DNA of 12,763 nucleotides, taken from positions 1-12,763 of the forward strand of contig CAYPKE010000066.1 of the NCBI GenBank assembly GCA_964411235.1, in the 5' to 3' direction. Below, in pieces: positions 1-7,024 of this stretch; position 1 is the first letter of the stretch; every line of letters begins with the position of its first letter. The notes under the pieces were generated by a model. The model searched no databases. It worked only from the letters and a program-made list of their open reading frames with translations, and had not been told where the DNA came from. The stretch is from JAAYKM01 sp964411235. GTDB lineage: Bacteria > Desulfobacterota > Syntrophia > Syntrophales > JAAYKM01. The translations under genes and the position numbers were made by a program.

Positions 1-205
1 GTCCTTTGCGATCATCTGACACCCATCGCCTGCCGGACCCATGTTGCCGATCCCAGCCCCTTCGCTGTTCTATCGTCCCGGGCGGCGGAGAACCGGTGCA
101 ACAGCGGCGGCTATTCCGAAAGCGAGGCGAAGCGAACAGGTCTTCTCGTATCGCCTGGTTGCCGCCTGATGGATCTTTTCATCCGTGACTGGAGAAGTAT
201 CATTG
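1..205. other. Left-edge stretch with no assignable gene
   Basis: Nothing here can be named. On the + strand the frame beginning at base 1 is open for about 70 codons and ends at the TAA at 211-213, which would overlap the thioesterase start at 206 by 8 nt, as coupled genes do. Its last residues (RLMDLFIRDWRSIIDA) could be a protein C-terminus, but the upstream part is rich in Cys, Ser and Arg and resembles no family I know. Another + frame stops at TGA 17-19 and could instead be the true end of the upstream gene. A 6-bp inverted repeat (AGGCGA at 125, TCGCCT about 26 bases later) is too weak to call a terminator. Confidence 0.25.
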
Positions 206-631
206 ATGCCTAACCGGACAAAGGTCCGTGTGATCTACGCCGATACGGACGCCATGGGCATTGTCTATCACACGAATTACATCAAGTGGTTCGAAATCGG
301 CCGGGGTGAACTTTTTCGTGAGATGGGCCTGACCTATGCCCGAATTGAAGAGCAGGGATACGGCATGCCCCTGACGGAGGTCCATGCGCACTACCTGTCG
401 CCGGCGCGGTACGACCAGGTGCTGATGGTGGAGACCAGAATCGGATATGTAAAAAGGGCGAGTATCCGCTTCGAGTACGCCATCTGGGATGAAGATCGTG
501 AAAAGCTTCTGGTGGAGGGGCACTCGGTGCACGCTTTTGTTAACGGAGAGAGGAAGATTGTCAGGATCCCTTCCTTTCTCGTCGACCGCATCAAAAAACT
601 GGAGGAGACGGGAGAAACATATGGCGGATAA
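206..631 (+). CDS. Acyl-CoA thioesterase, YbgC/4-hydroxybenzoyl-CoA thioesterase (hotdog) family
   Basis: Predicted cytoplasmic thioesterase that hydrolyses an acyl- or aryl-CoA to free acid and CoA. The 141-residue length is normal for the single-hotdog YbgC/4HBT family. The family signature lies at residues 11-26 (YADTDAMGIVYHTNYI); the second Asp, D15, aligns with the catalytic Asp of 4-hydroxybenzoyl-CoA thioesterase, followed by the conserved G-[IV]-V-Y-H and N-Y. The ATG at 206 is preferred over an upstream start at 185 because a GGAGAAG ribosome site sits at 191-197 and the motif then falls at its usual distance from the N-terminus. The end overlaps the next gene by 11 nt, suggesting coupled translation. 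YbgC often sits next to tolQ, but no tol genes are present; the downstream iorAB makes an aryl-CoA substrate conceivable (inference). Substrate cannot be read from sequence. Confidence 0.9.
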   Translation: MPNRTKVRVIYADTDAMGIVYHTNYIKWFEIGRGELFREMGLTYARIEEQGYGMPLTEVHAHYLSPARYDQVLMVETRIGYVKRASIRFEYAIWDEDREKLLVEGHSVHAFVNGERKIVRIPSFLVDRIKKLEETGETYGG

Positions 632-1295
632 ACTGACCAGGATGGAATTGGAGGAGCCGGACAAGCTGCATGTCCTCTTTGATGAGTTTGTAGCGTATGT
701 ATCGCACAACCGCAAAAAGATCGCTATGATCGCCACGGGGGTGGCGGCGGTGTTGCTGCTGATCGCGGCATGGATGATCTATGACAGGATATACGAGAAG
801 AATGCCGCCGGGCAGTACCTGTCCGCCTTTCAGGCGGAAAATGCGGGAAATGCCGAGGGCATGGCGGCGGCGCTCAAGCAGTACCGGGAGATTGTTTCCA
901 GCTACCCCCGCAGCCAGGCGGCAGTCTTTGCCATTTATCGCCTGGGCAACCTGTCCCTGAGAGCGGGGCAGTACGACGAGGCCATCGGTTTCTATGACCG
1001 CTTCCTGGATAGGGCCTCGCGGAAGAATGATTTGCGAACCGTTGTCTTGAGCGGGATGGGCAGTGCATATGAGGCGAAGCGTGATTGGAAGAAGGCCCTC
1101 GATTATTACGAGCAGGCGATTTCCACGCCGCCGGACAACGGATTTGTCAGTCTGAATTACCAGAACGCCGCCCGGATTCACGAGGAGTTGGATAACAAGG
1201 CCAAGGCCCTGGATTATTATCGCAAGGCGTTGGCGATCACCCAGGACCCCGCAGTGGAATTGCTGCTTAAGCGCAAAATTGCCCTGATCAGCTGA
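621..1295 (+). CDS. Single-pass membrane protein with C-terminal tetratricopeptide repeats
   Basis: A 224-residue protein with a charged N-terminal segment (1-33), one hydrophobic helix at about 34-54 (IAMIATGVAAVLLLIAAW) and a soluble remainder with TPR-like helix pairs at roughly 101-134, 139-172 and 176-209; typical small/large residue patterns are seen in RAGQYDEAIGFYDRFLD and KRDWKKALDYYEQAI. The layout (short cytoplasmic tail, one anchor, TPR domain probably outside the membrane) resembles YfgM/ancillary SecYEG-translocon proteins and the TPR_21 group, pointing to a scaffold or chaperone role at the inner membrane rather than catalysis. That assignment rests on architecture only. The start at 621 overlaps the thioesterase end and has GGAG upstream at 610-614; a longer frame from 489 would lie inside the thioesterase and is unlikely. 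Confidence 0.8.
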   Translation: MADKLTRMELEEPDKLHVLFDEFVAYVSHNRKKIAMIATGVAAVLLLIAAWMIYDRIYEKNAAGQYLSAFQAENAGNAEGMAAALKQYREIVSSYPRSQAAVFAIYRLGNLSLRAGQYDEAIGFYDRFLDRASRKNDLRTVVLSGMGSAYEAKRDWKKALDYYEQAISTPPDNGFVSLNYQNAARIHEELDNKAKALDYYRKALAITQDPAVELLLKRKIALIS

Positions 1296-1314
1296 CTTTT
1301 GAGGCGACAGGAGT

Positions 1315-1345
1315 AAAGAGAGGAAATATGGCAAAGAGAGGAAAT
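1315..1345 (+). repeat. 13-bp direct repeat duplicating the iorA ribosome-binding region
   Basis: The sequence AAAGAGAGGAAAT occurs at 1315-1327, just before the iorA ATG, and again at 1333-1345, inside codons 2-6. The period is 18 bp, so the duplication keeps the frame. The first copy carries the purine-rich ribosome site; the second encodes Lys-Arg-Gly-Asn and is followed by GCG instead of ATG. It looks like a small tandem duplication that lengthened the N-terminus by six residues. Confidence 0.7.
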
Positions 1346-3145
1346 GCGGATAAAACGAAGATGCTAATGTCAGGAAACGAAGCAATCGCCCGTGGTGCCT
1401 ACGAGCACGGCGTGCGGTTTGGTGCCGCTTATCCTGGTACACCGAGTACGGAAATCATGGAGGCCTTCGCCAAGTATGAGGGGGTTTATGCCGAATGGTC
1501 ACCTAATGAAAAAGTTGCCCTGGAAGCGGCGATCGGGGCAGCCGTCGCCGGCGAGAAGGCCATGGCGGTCATGAAGCACGTTGGTGTCAATGTCGCGGCG
1601 GATCCACTCTTTACTGCCAGCTATACGGGAACCAACCGGGCCCTCGTCCTAGTCTCCGCCGATGATCCGTCCATGCACAGCTCCCAGAACGAGCAGGACA
1701 ACCGCAATTACGCGAAATTTGCCAAGGTGCCCATGCTGGAGCCCTGCGACAGTCAGGAGGCAAAGGAATTTGTCAAGATCGCCCTGGATTTGAGCGAAGA
1801 GTTCGATACCCCTGTCATGCTCCGCACAACAACCCGGGTCTCCCATTCCAAGTCGATCGTCACCCTGGATGAGCCGGGCAGCTGGGACGATAAAACGGCG
1901 GTTCAATTCAACGCAGCCAAATTTGTCATGGTCCCCGGAAACGCCCGGGTACGCCGGCAGGCAGTTGAGGAAAGGACGGCGGCGCTTAAGGAATTCGCCG
2001 AAACCTTCAAGGAAAACCGGGTGGAAATGAAGAGCAAAGAAGTCGGCATCATCACCTCCGGGATGCCCTATAACTATGCGAAGGACGCCTTTCCGGAGTA
2101 TTCCTTCCTGAAGCTCGGCATGGTCCATCCCCTGCCGGAAAAACTCATCCGTAATTTCGCCAGAAAGGTCAAAAAACTCTATGTTGTCGAGGAACTCGAT
2201 CCCTTCCTGGAAGAGCAGATTAAAGCCATGGGCATCGAGGTGACGGGCAAGGCGCTTCTGCCCTTTTTCAATGAACTGGACCCCGGGATCGTCAAAAACG
2301 CGATCTGCGGCAGTTCCGCCGGCGAGATCGCGGCGGCGCCGGAAGTGCCGCCCCGTCCGCCGAACCTCTGTCCCGGGTGCCCGCACCGGGGCGTGTTCTA
2401 CGTTCTGGGAAAACTGGGAGCCTTCCTCTCCGGTGACATCGGGTGCTATACCCTGGCCTATATGAAGCCCCTGGAAGGAATGCACTCGACGGTCTGCATG
2501 GGGGCGAGCATCAGCATGGCCCACGGCATGAGCAAAGCCCTGAAAGACAAGGGGAAGGGGAAAGTCGTGGCGGTCATCGGTGATTCCACCTTTGTCCATT
2601 CCGGCATGACCCCCCTGCTGAACATGGCTTACAACGGCAGTGACGCCGTCGTCGTCATCTGCGACAACGCCACCACGGCCATGACGGGGATGCAGGAACA
2701 CCCGGCGACGGGTTACACTCTTCAGGGTCAGCCGGCAAAGAAGCTTGATTTTGTCGCCTTTGCCAGGGTGTGCGGCATTGAAAACGTCCAGGTGGTCAAT
2801 CCCTATGATCTTAAGCAGATTCGCAAAGTGATGGAGGAGAAACTGGCCAACGTCGGGCCTTCCGTTGTCGTTGCCGAAAGTCCCTGCGTCCTGTTCCGCC
2901 GGGCCAACCCCGTCATCGGGAAGCCTTTCCGGGTTGATCCGGACAAGTGCAACGGATGCAAACTCTGTCTGGGGCTGAACTGCTCGCCCATTTCCTGGCG
3001 CCCCTTCGCAAAAATGGCGGAAGGAACCTATCAGAAGAAGACGAAAAATCAGGAAGGCATTGCCGTGATTGACAGTGTATACTGTACCGGCTGCACCCTC
3101 TGCCGGCAGCTCTGCAAGGCCGGGGCGATCGTGGAGGAGGAATAA
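1328..3145 (+). CDS. iorA: Indolepyruvate:ferredoxin oxidoreductase alpha subunit
   Basis: Catalytic subunit of the oxygen-sensitive enzyme that oxidatively decarboxylates aryl pyruvates (from Trp, Phe, Tyr) to aryl-acetyl-CoA and passes electrons to ferredoxin. The 605 residues are close to full family length. Order: N-terminal pyrimidine-binding domain (about 10-180; SGNEAIARGAYEHG and YPGTPSTE), a middle transketolase C-like domain (about 235-320), the TPP domain (about 345-530; CPGCPHRG at 348-355, then GDS at 418-420 with the paired N447 about 27 residues on), and a C-terminal two-cluster ferredoxin domain. Cluster cysteines are C541, C544, C547, C552 (C-x2-C-x2-C-x4-C) and C586, C589, C592, C596 (C-x2-C-x2-C-x3-C). 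All expected cofactor residues are present. It precedes iorB by 3 nt. The ATG at 1328 follows AGAGGAAAT; the N-terminus carries a small in-frame duplication. Confidence 0.95.
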   Translation: MAKRGNADKTKMLMSGNEAIARGAYEHGVRFGAAYPGTPSTEIMEAFAKYEGVYAEWSPNEKVALEAAIGAAVAGEKAMAVMKHVGVNVAADPLFTASYTGTNRALVLVSADDPSMHSSQNEQDNRNYAKFAKVPMLEPCDSQEAKEFVKIALDLSEEFDTPVMLRTTTRVSHSKSIVTLDEPGSWDDKTAVQFNAAKFVMVPGNARVRRQAVEERTAALKEFAETFKENRVEMKSKEVGIITSGMPYNYAKDAFPEYSFLKLGMVHPLPEKLIRNFARKVKKLYVVEELDPFLEEQIKAMGIEVTGKALLPFFNELDPGIVKNAICGSSAGEIAAAPEVPPRPPNLCPGCPHRGVFYVLGKLGAFLSGDIGCYTLAYMKPLEGMHSTVCMGASISMAHGMSKALKDKGKGKVVAVIGDSTFVHSGMTPLLNMAYNGSDAVVVICDNATTAMTGMQEHPATGYTLQGQPAKKLDFVAFARVCGIENVQVVNPYDLKQIRKVMEEKLANVGPSVVVAESPCVLFRRANPVIGKPFRVDPDKCNGCKLCLGLNCSPISWRPFAKMAEGTYQKKTKNQEGIAVIDSVYCTGCTLCRQLCKAGAIVEEE

Positions 3146-3148
3146 GCC

Positions 3149-3727
3149 ATGAAAAATAAAGTAACCAGTGTCTACATGGTCGGTGTCGGCGGTCAAGGAA
3201 TCATCCGGGCCAGTGACATACTTTGTGAGGCTGTGATGCGTTCGGGTCTGGACGTCAAGAAGAGCGAGGTGCACGGCATGGCCCAGCGCGGAGGCAGCGT
3301 GACGAGTCATGTGCGCTTTGGGGAAAAGGTTTATTCACCCCTGGCACCGAAAGGCGGAGTGGATATCCTGATGGCCTTTGAGCGGCTGGAGGTGCTGCGT
3401 TATCTGGATTATATCAAACCGGAAGGCCGGGTCATCATGAGCGAACTGGAGCTGTATCCCCCTGCGGTGAACCTGGGGATTGCACCTTATCCGGAAAAGG
3501 TGGCGGAAACGGTCCGAAAACGGGTGTCCGACGTAAAGGAAGTCAACGCCACGCAGATGGCCATCGATGCGGGGAACATCAAAGCGGAAAACACGGTCCT
3601 GTTGGGGGTGCTTTCGACCTACCTCGGCATGGACGTGAAGATCTGGGATGAAGTGCTCCGTGAGGCGTTTCCTCCCAAGGTGCTTGATGCGAATCTGAAG
3701 GCCTTTGCCGCGGGGCGGGCTGCCTGA
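3149..3727 (+). CDS. iorB: Indolepyruvate:ferredoxin oxidoreductase beta subunit
   Basis: The smaller subunit of IOR (192 residues, normal length), equivalent to the gamma domain of pyruvate:ferredoxin oxidoreductase and needed with IorA for aryl-pyruvate oxidation to the CoA ester. The N-terminal glycine-rich signature GVGGQGI is at residues 12-18, followed by the characteristic EVHGMAQRGGSV at about 40-51. No cysteine cluster is expected or seen. Translation starts 3 nt after the iorA stop, with a strong GGAGGAGG site at 3133-3140 inside the last iorA codons, so the two subunits should be made together. ispG follows after 35 nt with no clear terminator, so the transcript may continue into it. 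Confidence 0.94.
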   Translation: MKNKVTSVYMVGVGGQGIIRASDILCEAVMRSGLDVKKSEVHGMAQRGGSVTSHVRFGEKVYSPLAPKGGVDILMAFERLEVLRYLDYIKPEGRVIMSELELYPPAVNLGIAPYPEKVAETVRKRVSDVKEVNATQMAIDAGNIKAENTVLLGVLSTYLGMDVKIWDEVLREAFPPKVLDANLKAFAAGRAA

Positions 3728-3762
3728 TTCCGGCGGGGCGAAGCCTAAAAGGCGGTTGGCAG

Positions 3763-4830
3763 ATGCGAGCCAGAAAAGAAACGAGACCCGTTCGGGTGGG
3801 AAGCGTCCGGGTGGGCGGCGGGGCCCCTGTTGCGGTTCAGTCCATGACATCCTGCGACACGCGCAACGCGGTGGCCGTTGCCGAACAGATTCGCCGGCTG
3901 GCCGACGCCGGCTGTGAGATAGTCCGGGTGGCCGTGCCGGACCGTGAGGCGGCCTCGGTTCTGTCGGAAATCCGACGGCGTTCCCCCCTGCCCGTCATCG
4001 CCGACATACATTTTGACGAGCGTCTGGCCCTGACGGCCATCGAGCAGGGCGTGGGCGGCATCCGTATCAACCCCGGCAACATCCCCCGCGAAAAATTTAA
4101 GGAAATCGTGATGGCCGCCAGGGACCGGGGTGTCTGCATCCGTCTGGGCATCAACGGCGGTTCGCTGGAAAAGGATCTGTTGGTACGGTATGGCGGCCCG
4201 ACGGCTGCAGCGCTAGTCGAAAGCGCCCTGCGCAGTGTCGATTATCTCGAAGGGCTTGGGTTTTCCAACCTGAAGGTGTCTCTCAAATCCTCCGATGTTC
4301 CAACCATGATCGACGCCTACCGGGAATTTTCAGATAAAAGCGACTATCCGCTGCATCTGGGCGTGACGGAAGCGGGAACGATTCTCCATTCGGCCATCAA
4401 GTCATCCCTGGGGATCGGCATCCTGCTCGCTGAGGGCATCGGTGACACCATCCGGGTCTCCGTCACCGGCGATCCGGTCCAGGAGATGGCCGTCGCCTGG
4501 GGGATCCTGCGCGCCCTGAATCTCCGGGAGCGGGGCGTGGAAATCATCTCCTGCCCTACCTGCGGCCGCTGCGAAATCGACCTCCTGGCTCTGGTGGAGG
4601 AGGCGGAACGGAAATTGGCTCCCCTGAAATCGCCGGTCAAGGTCGCCCTCATGGGCTGCATCGTGAACGGTCCGGGTGAGGCGGCGGAAGCGGACATCGG
4701 CATCGCGGGGGGCAAAGGGGCCGGCATGTTGTTCATGAAGGGCCGGTTGGTCCGTAAAATCAAGGAAATTGACTTTCTGCCTGTCCTGTTTGCCGAGATC
4801 GAACAGATGACAGGTGAAAAAATTGCTTGA
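3763..4830 (+). CDS. ispG: 4-hydroxy-3-methylbut-2-enyl diphosphate synthase (MEP pathway)
   Basis: IspG/GcpE reductively converts methylerythritol cyclodiphosphate to HMBPP, the penultimate MEP-pathway step toward IPP and DMAPP; it is a cytoplasmic [4Fe-4S] enzyme. At 355 residues it is the standard bacterial two-domain form: a TIM barrel (about 5-250; opening PVRVGSVRVGGGAPVAVQSM, later GGIRINPGNI and HLGVTEAG) followed by the cluster domain. Cluster ligands are C264 and C267 in CPTCGRCEID, C299 in MGCIVNGPGE, and E306. The insert domain of plant and some other bacterial forms is absent. The ATG at 3763 has AGGCGG at 3750-3755 with 7-nt spacing. The order ispG-proS-rel recalls deltaproteobacterial genomes, where ispG often closes a dxr-rseP-ispG group; here iorB lies upstream instead, which may reflect local rearrangement. 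Confidence 0.96.
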   Translation: MRARKETRPVRVGSVRVGGGAPVAVQSMTSCDTRNAVAVAEQIRRLADAGCEIVRVAVPDREAASVLSEIRRRSPLPVIADIHFDERLALTAIEQGVGGIRINPGNIPREKFKEIVMAARDRGVCIRLGINGGSLEKDLLVRYGGPTAAALVESALRSVDYLEGLGFSNLKVSLKSSDVPTMIDAYREFSDKSDYPLHLGVTEAGTILHSAIKSSLGIGILLAEGIGDTIRVSVTGDPVQEMAVAWGILRALNLRERGVEIISCPTCGRCEIDLLALVEEAERKLAPLKSPVKVALMGCIVNGPGEAAEADIGIAGGKGAGMLFMKGRLVRKIKEIDFLPVLFAEIEQMTGEKIA

Positions 4831-4842
4831 GGGCCCGATGCG

Positions 4843-4858
4843 GGTGATCGCCATCACC
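4843..4858 (+). terminator. Weak hairpin just after ispG
   Basis: GGTGAT (4843-4848) and ATCACC (4853-4858) form a 6-bp stem with a CGCC loop, 12 nt after the ispG stop. Only two or three T residues follow, so intrinsic termination would be poor; it may act as an RNA 3'-end stabiliser or mean nothing. Confidence 0.25.
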
Positions 4859-4989
4859 TTTGCCGAAACCCTTGGACGGTGTATTCCGGCGCAGCGCTTC
4901 TGGCCTGGATAAGGCTCTCTTTCCCAGACCTACCACAAAGGCCTTCCGTTACCGTGCAGACGTAAATTACCCTTCTGGCTTATCGCTTC

Positions 4990-5006
4990 AAGCCCGCCCC
5001 GGGCTT
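4990..5006 (+). other. 7-bp triloop hairpin
   Basis: AAGCCCG (4990-4996) pairs perfectly with CGGGCTT (5000-5006) around a CCC loop. It is GC-rich and stable on paper. No T tract follows on the + strand, so it is not a standard terminator. It could be an element of a leader RNA for proS. Confidence 0.35.
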
Positions 5007-5088
5007 TGGTATGACCGAAGTGACCGGCAAAACGGTGAAAGAGACCTTCTTCTCACCCGAACCCGGCCACTGCACAATCAGGTCGCAA

Positions 5089-5189
5089 AAGCTATCATGT
5101 CACAGACGGCAATAATGGGGTGAGGGCCTGATCCGGCTTGCAAGCCCGCGGGGTTTTTGGATGCAATCCGCGGCCACTTGTGATAGCTT
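5089..5189 (+). promoter_or_regulatory. Candidate structured leader of proS closed by a long-range dyad
   Basis: AAGCTATCA at 5089-5097 is the exact reverse complement of TGATAGCTT at 5181-5189, with possible G-T wobble pairs continuing inward. The 83 nt between hold smaller dyads: GGCT-TGCA-AGCC, CCGCGG/CCGCGG flanking a T5 run, and GGAT-GCA-ATCC. The proS start is 66 nt past the right arm. The arrangement suits a folded mRNA leader, but no known riboswitch or T-box motif is recognised and chance is not excluded. Confidence 0.25.
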
Positions 5190-5255
5190 GAAACCGCGCT
5201 TCGTACGCTGTTTCCCCGCGACGGCCGCGCAAGCAATCATCATCCAGGAGGCACC

Positions 5256-6977
5256 ATGCGCTATTCGAACCTCTTTCTTCCCACTGTCAAGGAAGTTCCC
5301 TCCGACGCGGAGATCGCCAGCCACCAACTCATGATCCGTTCCGGGATGATCCGGAAGCTGACCAGCGGCATCTATTCCTATCTGCCGCTGGGGCTGAAGG
5401 TGGTACGCAAAGTCGAGCAGATCGTCCGTGAGGAAATGAACCGGGCGGGCGCCCAGGAGGTCTTTCTCCCCATGGTTCAGCCCGCCGAGCTGTGGCAGGA
5501 ATCGGGCCGCTGGGTTTTTTACGGCAAGGAGCTGCTCCGGTTTCGGGACCGGCACGATCGGGATTACTGCCTGGGACCCACGCACGAGGAAGTCATCACC
5601 GACCTCGTCCGGAACGAGATCAAGACTTATCGGCAACTGCCCCGCAACCTTTATCAGATCCAGACCAAGTTCCGGGACGAGATCCGCCCCCGTTTCGGTG
5701 TCATGCGCTGCCGGGAGTTCGGCATGAAGGACGCCTACAGCTTCGATGCCGACAGCGACGGCGCCGATCTGAGTTACCGGAAAATGTTTGATGCCTACCA
5801 GCGTATTTTTACCCGCTGCGGTTTGAAGTTCCGGGCTGTCGAGGCCGATACGGGGTCCATCGGCGGCAGCTCTTCCCACGAATTCATGGTCATGGCCGAT
5901 ACCGGCGAAGACGGAATCGTTTATTGCGAAGGCTGCGCCTACGCGGCGAATCTCGAAAAGGCGGAAATCCCGAAGCCGGAGAAGCCGGCGGTTGCGGAGG
6001 CTGAGATGCAGCCCTTGGAGGAAGTGCATACGCCCGGCGTCAAAACGATCGAGGACGTCTGCGCCTTCCTGCAGGCCGAACCTGCAGACGTGGTGAAGAC
6101 CCTTATCTACAATGCCGACGGGAAGGCGGTGGCCGTGCTGGTAAGGGGGGATGAGGACGTCAACGAGATCAAGGTCCACAACTACCTGGGCTGCGACGAA
6201 CTGGAACTGGCGGGGGACGACATGATCCTGGCCGCCACGGGGTCGCCCCGGGGATTTGCCGGTGCTGTCGGGATCAGGGTACGCATGGTCGCCGACCACT
6301 CTCTCCTGGGAATGAAAAACATGGTGATGGGGGCCAACCGGGAAGATTATCATGTAAAGAACGTTAATCTCGTCCGGGACTTCAGGGTGAACGAATTTGC
6401 CGATCTCCGCCTGGTCCGGGCAGGGGATTCCTGTCCCCGCTGCCGCGGCACCCTGACCTTTGCCCGGGGGATTGAGGTGGGGCATGTTTTCAAATTGGGG
6501 ACGAAATACAGCAAGGCCCTGAGGGCCGTCTATCTGGATAAAAACGGCAAGGAGCAGGTTATGATCATGGGATGCTACGGGATCGGGATCACGAGAACCG
6601 TTGCCGCCGCCATCGAACAGTATCACGACGAGGACGGCATCATCTGGCCTGTGCCGCTTGCGCCCTTCCAGGTCATCATCACGCCGGTCAACATGAACGA
6701 AGCCCACCTGGCGGAAACCGCGGAAAGGCTCTACCGGGACCTGACCGACCGGGGCCTCGAGGTTCTTCTGGACGACCGGGATGAAAGGGCCGGGGTGAAA
6801 TTCAAGGACGCAGATCTGATCGGCATTCCCTGCCGGATCACCATTGGGCCGAAGAAGCTGGCGGAAGGGAAAGTGGAAGTCAAGAACCGCAAAACGGGCG
6901 AGGTCGCCGCGGTTGATGTTGCGGAAGTCGCCGATCATGTTGCCGCGGCCGTCAAGGCGGAACTGGATAAACTCTAA
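5256..6977 (+). CDS. proS: Prolyl-tRNA synthetase, bacterial type with editing insertion domain
   Basis: Charges tRNA-Pro with proline in the cytoplasm. The 573 residues match the bacterial class II ProRS with an insertion (INS) domain. Motif 1 region is about 40-75 (SYLPLGLKVVRKVEQIVREE), motif 2 about 138-163 (KFRDEIRPRFGVMRCREFGM), the INS/YbaK-like editing domain about 225-400, motif 3 about 438-455 (GCYGIGITRTVAAAIEQ), and the HGTP anticodon domain about 470-573. In the INS domain the family Lys (K281 in VVKTLIY) and His (H366 in DYHVKN) are present, but the usual GXXXP loop reads GFAGA (333-337), with Ala for Pro. A strong AGGAGG site at 5246-5251 fixes the start. The matching tRNA-Pro(UGG) is also in this window. 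rel follows after 47 nt. Confidence 0.97.
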   Translation: MRYSNLFLPTVKEVPSDAEIASHQLMIRSGMIRKLTSGIYSYLPLGLKVVRKVEQIVREEMNRAGAQEVFLPMVQPAELWQESGRWVFYGKELLRFRDRHDRDYCLGPTHEEVITDLVRNEIKTYRQLPRNLYQIQTKFRDEIRPRFGVMRCREFGMKDAYSFDADSDGADLSYRKMFDAYQRIFTRCGLKFRAVEADTGSIGGSSSHEFMVMADTGEDGIVYCEGCAYAANLEKAEIPKPEKPAVAEAEMQPLEEVHTPGVKTIEDVCAFLQAEPADVVKTLIYNADGKAVAVLVRGDEDVNEIKVHNYLGCDELELAGDDMILAATGSPRGFAGAVGIRVRMVADHSLLGMKNMVMGANREDYHVKNVNLVRDFRVNEFADLRLVRAGDSCPRCRGTLTFARGIEVGHVFKLGTKYSKALRAVYLDKNGKEQVMIMGCYGIGITRTVAAAIEQYHDEDGIIWPVPLAPFQVIITPVNMNEAHLAETAERLYRDLTDRGLEVLLDDRDERAGVKFKDADLIGIPCRITIGPKKLAEGKVEVKNRKTGEVAAVDVAEVADHVAAAVKAELDKL

Positions 6978-7024
6978 GAGACTCTTCTCCCGCGGATCGC
7001 CCCGGGCCTAAATCTGGAATTTGT

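Larger units (their letters stand above)
4831..5255. other. 425-nt gap between ispG and proS, rich in inverted repeats
   Basis: The only gap over 300 nt. An 87-codon TTG-started frame (4860-5123) has no ribosome site, no recognisable domain and unconvincing composition, so I do not call it. The region instead holds several dyads: GGTGAT/ATCACC at 4843-4858, a 7-bp triloop hairpin at 4990-5006, a long-range 9-bp dyad at 5089-5097 and 5181-5189, and a CCGCGG pair at about 5146-5173 flanking a T5 run. No T-box signature, known riboswitch core, tRNA or protein is evident. It most likely carries the proS promoter and a structured 5' leader, perhaps also a weak end to the ispG transcript. Confidence 0.5.

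Noticed and set aside
6..188. 60-codon + frame at the left edge
   Set aside because: TTG start at the edge, no ribosome site, Arg/Pro-rich composition and no recognisable domain.
1649..3310. 553-codon open frame on the - strand opposite iorA
   Set aside because: Shadow of iorA; rich in His, Arg and Gly as expected from reversed codon bias, with no family resemblance.
4860..5123. 87-codon + frame in the ispG-proS gap
   Set aside because: Starts at TTG without a ribosome site, has no domain, and coincides with several inverted repeats; more likely non-coding.
4831..5255. T-box leader before proS
   Set aside because: The conserved T-box sequence (TGGnACCGCG-like) and a specifier loop could not be found; only generic dyads are visible.
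5100..6938. 612-codon open frame on the - strand opposite proS
   Set aside because: It mirrors proS in a GC-rich region and gives a low-complexity product without domains; proS on the other strand is complete with all motifs and a strong ribosome site.
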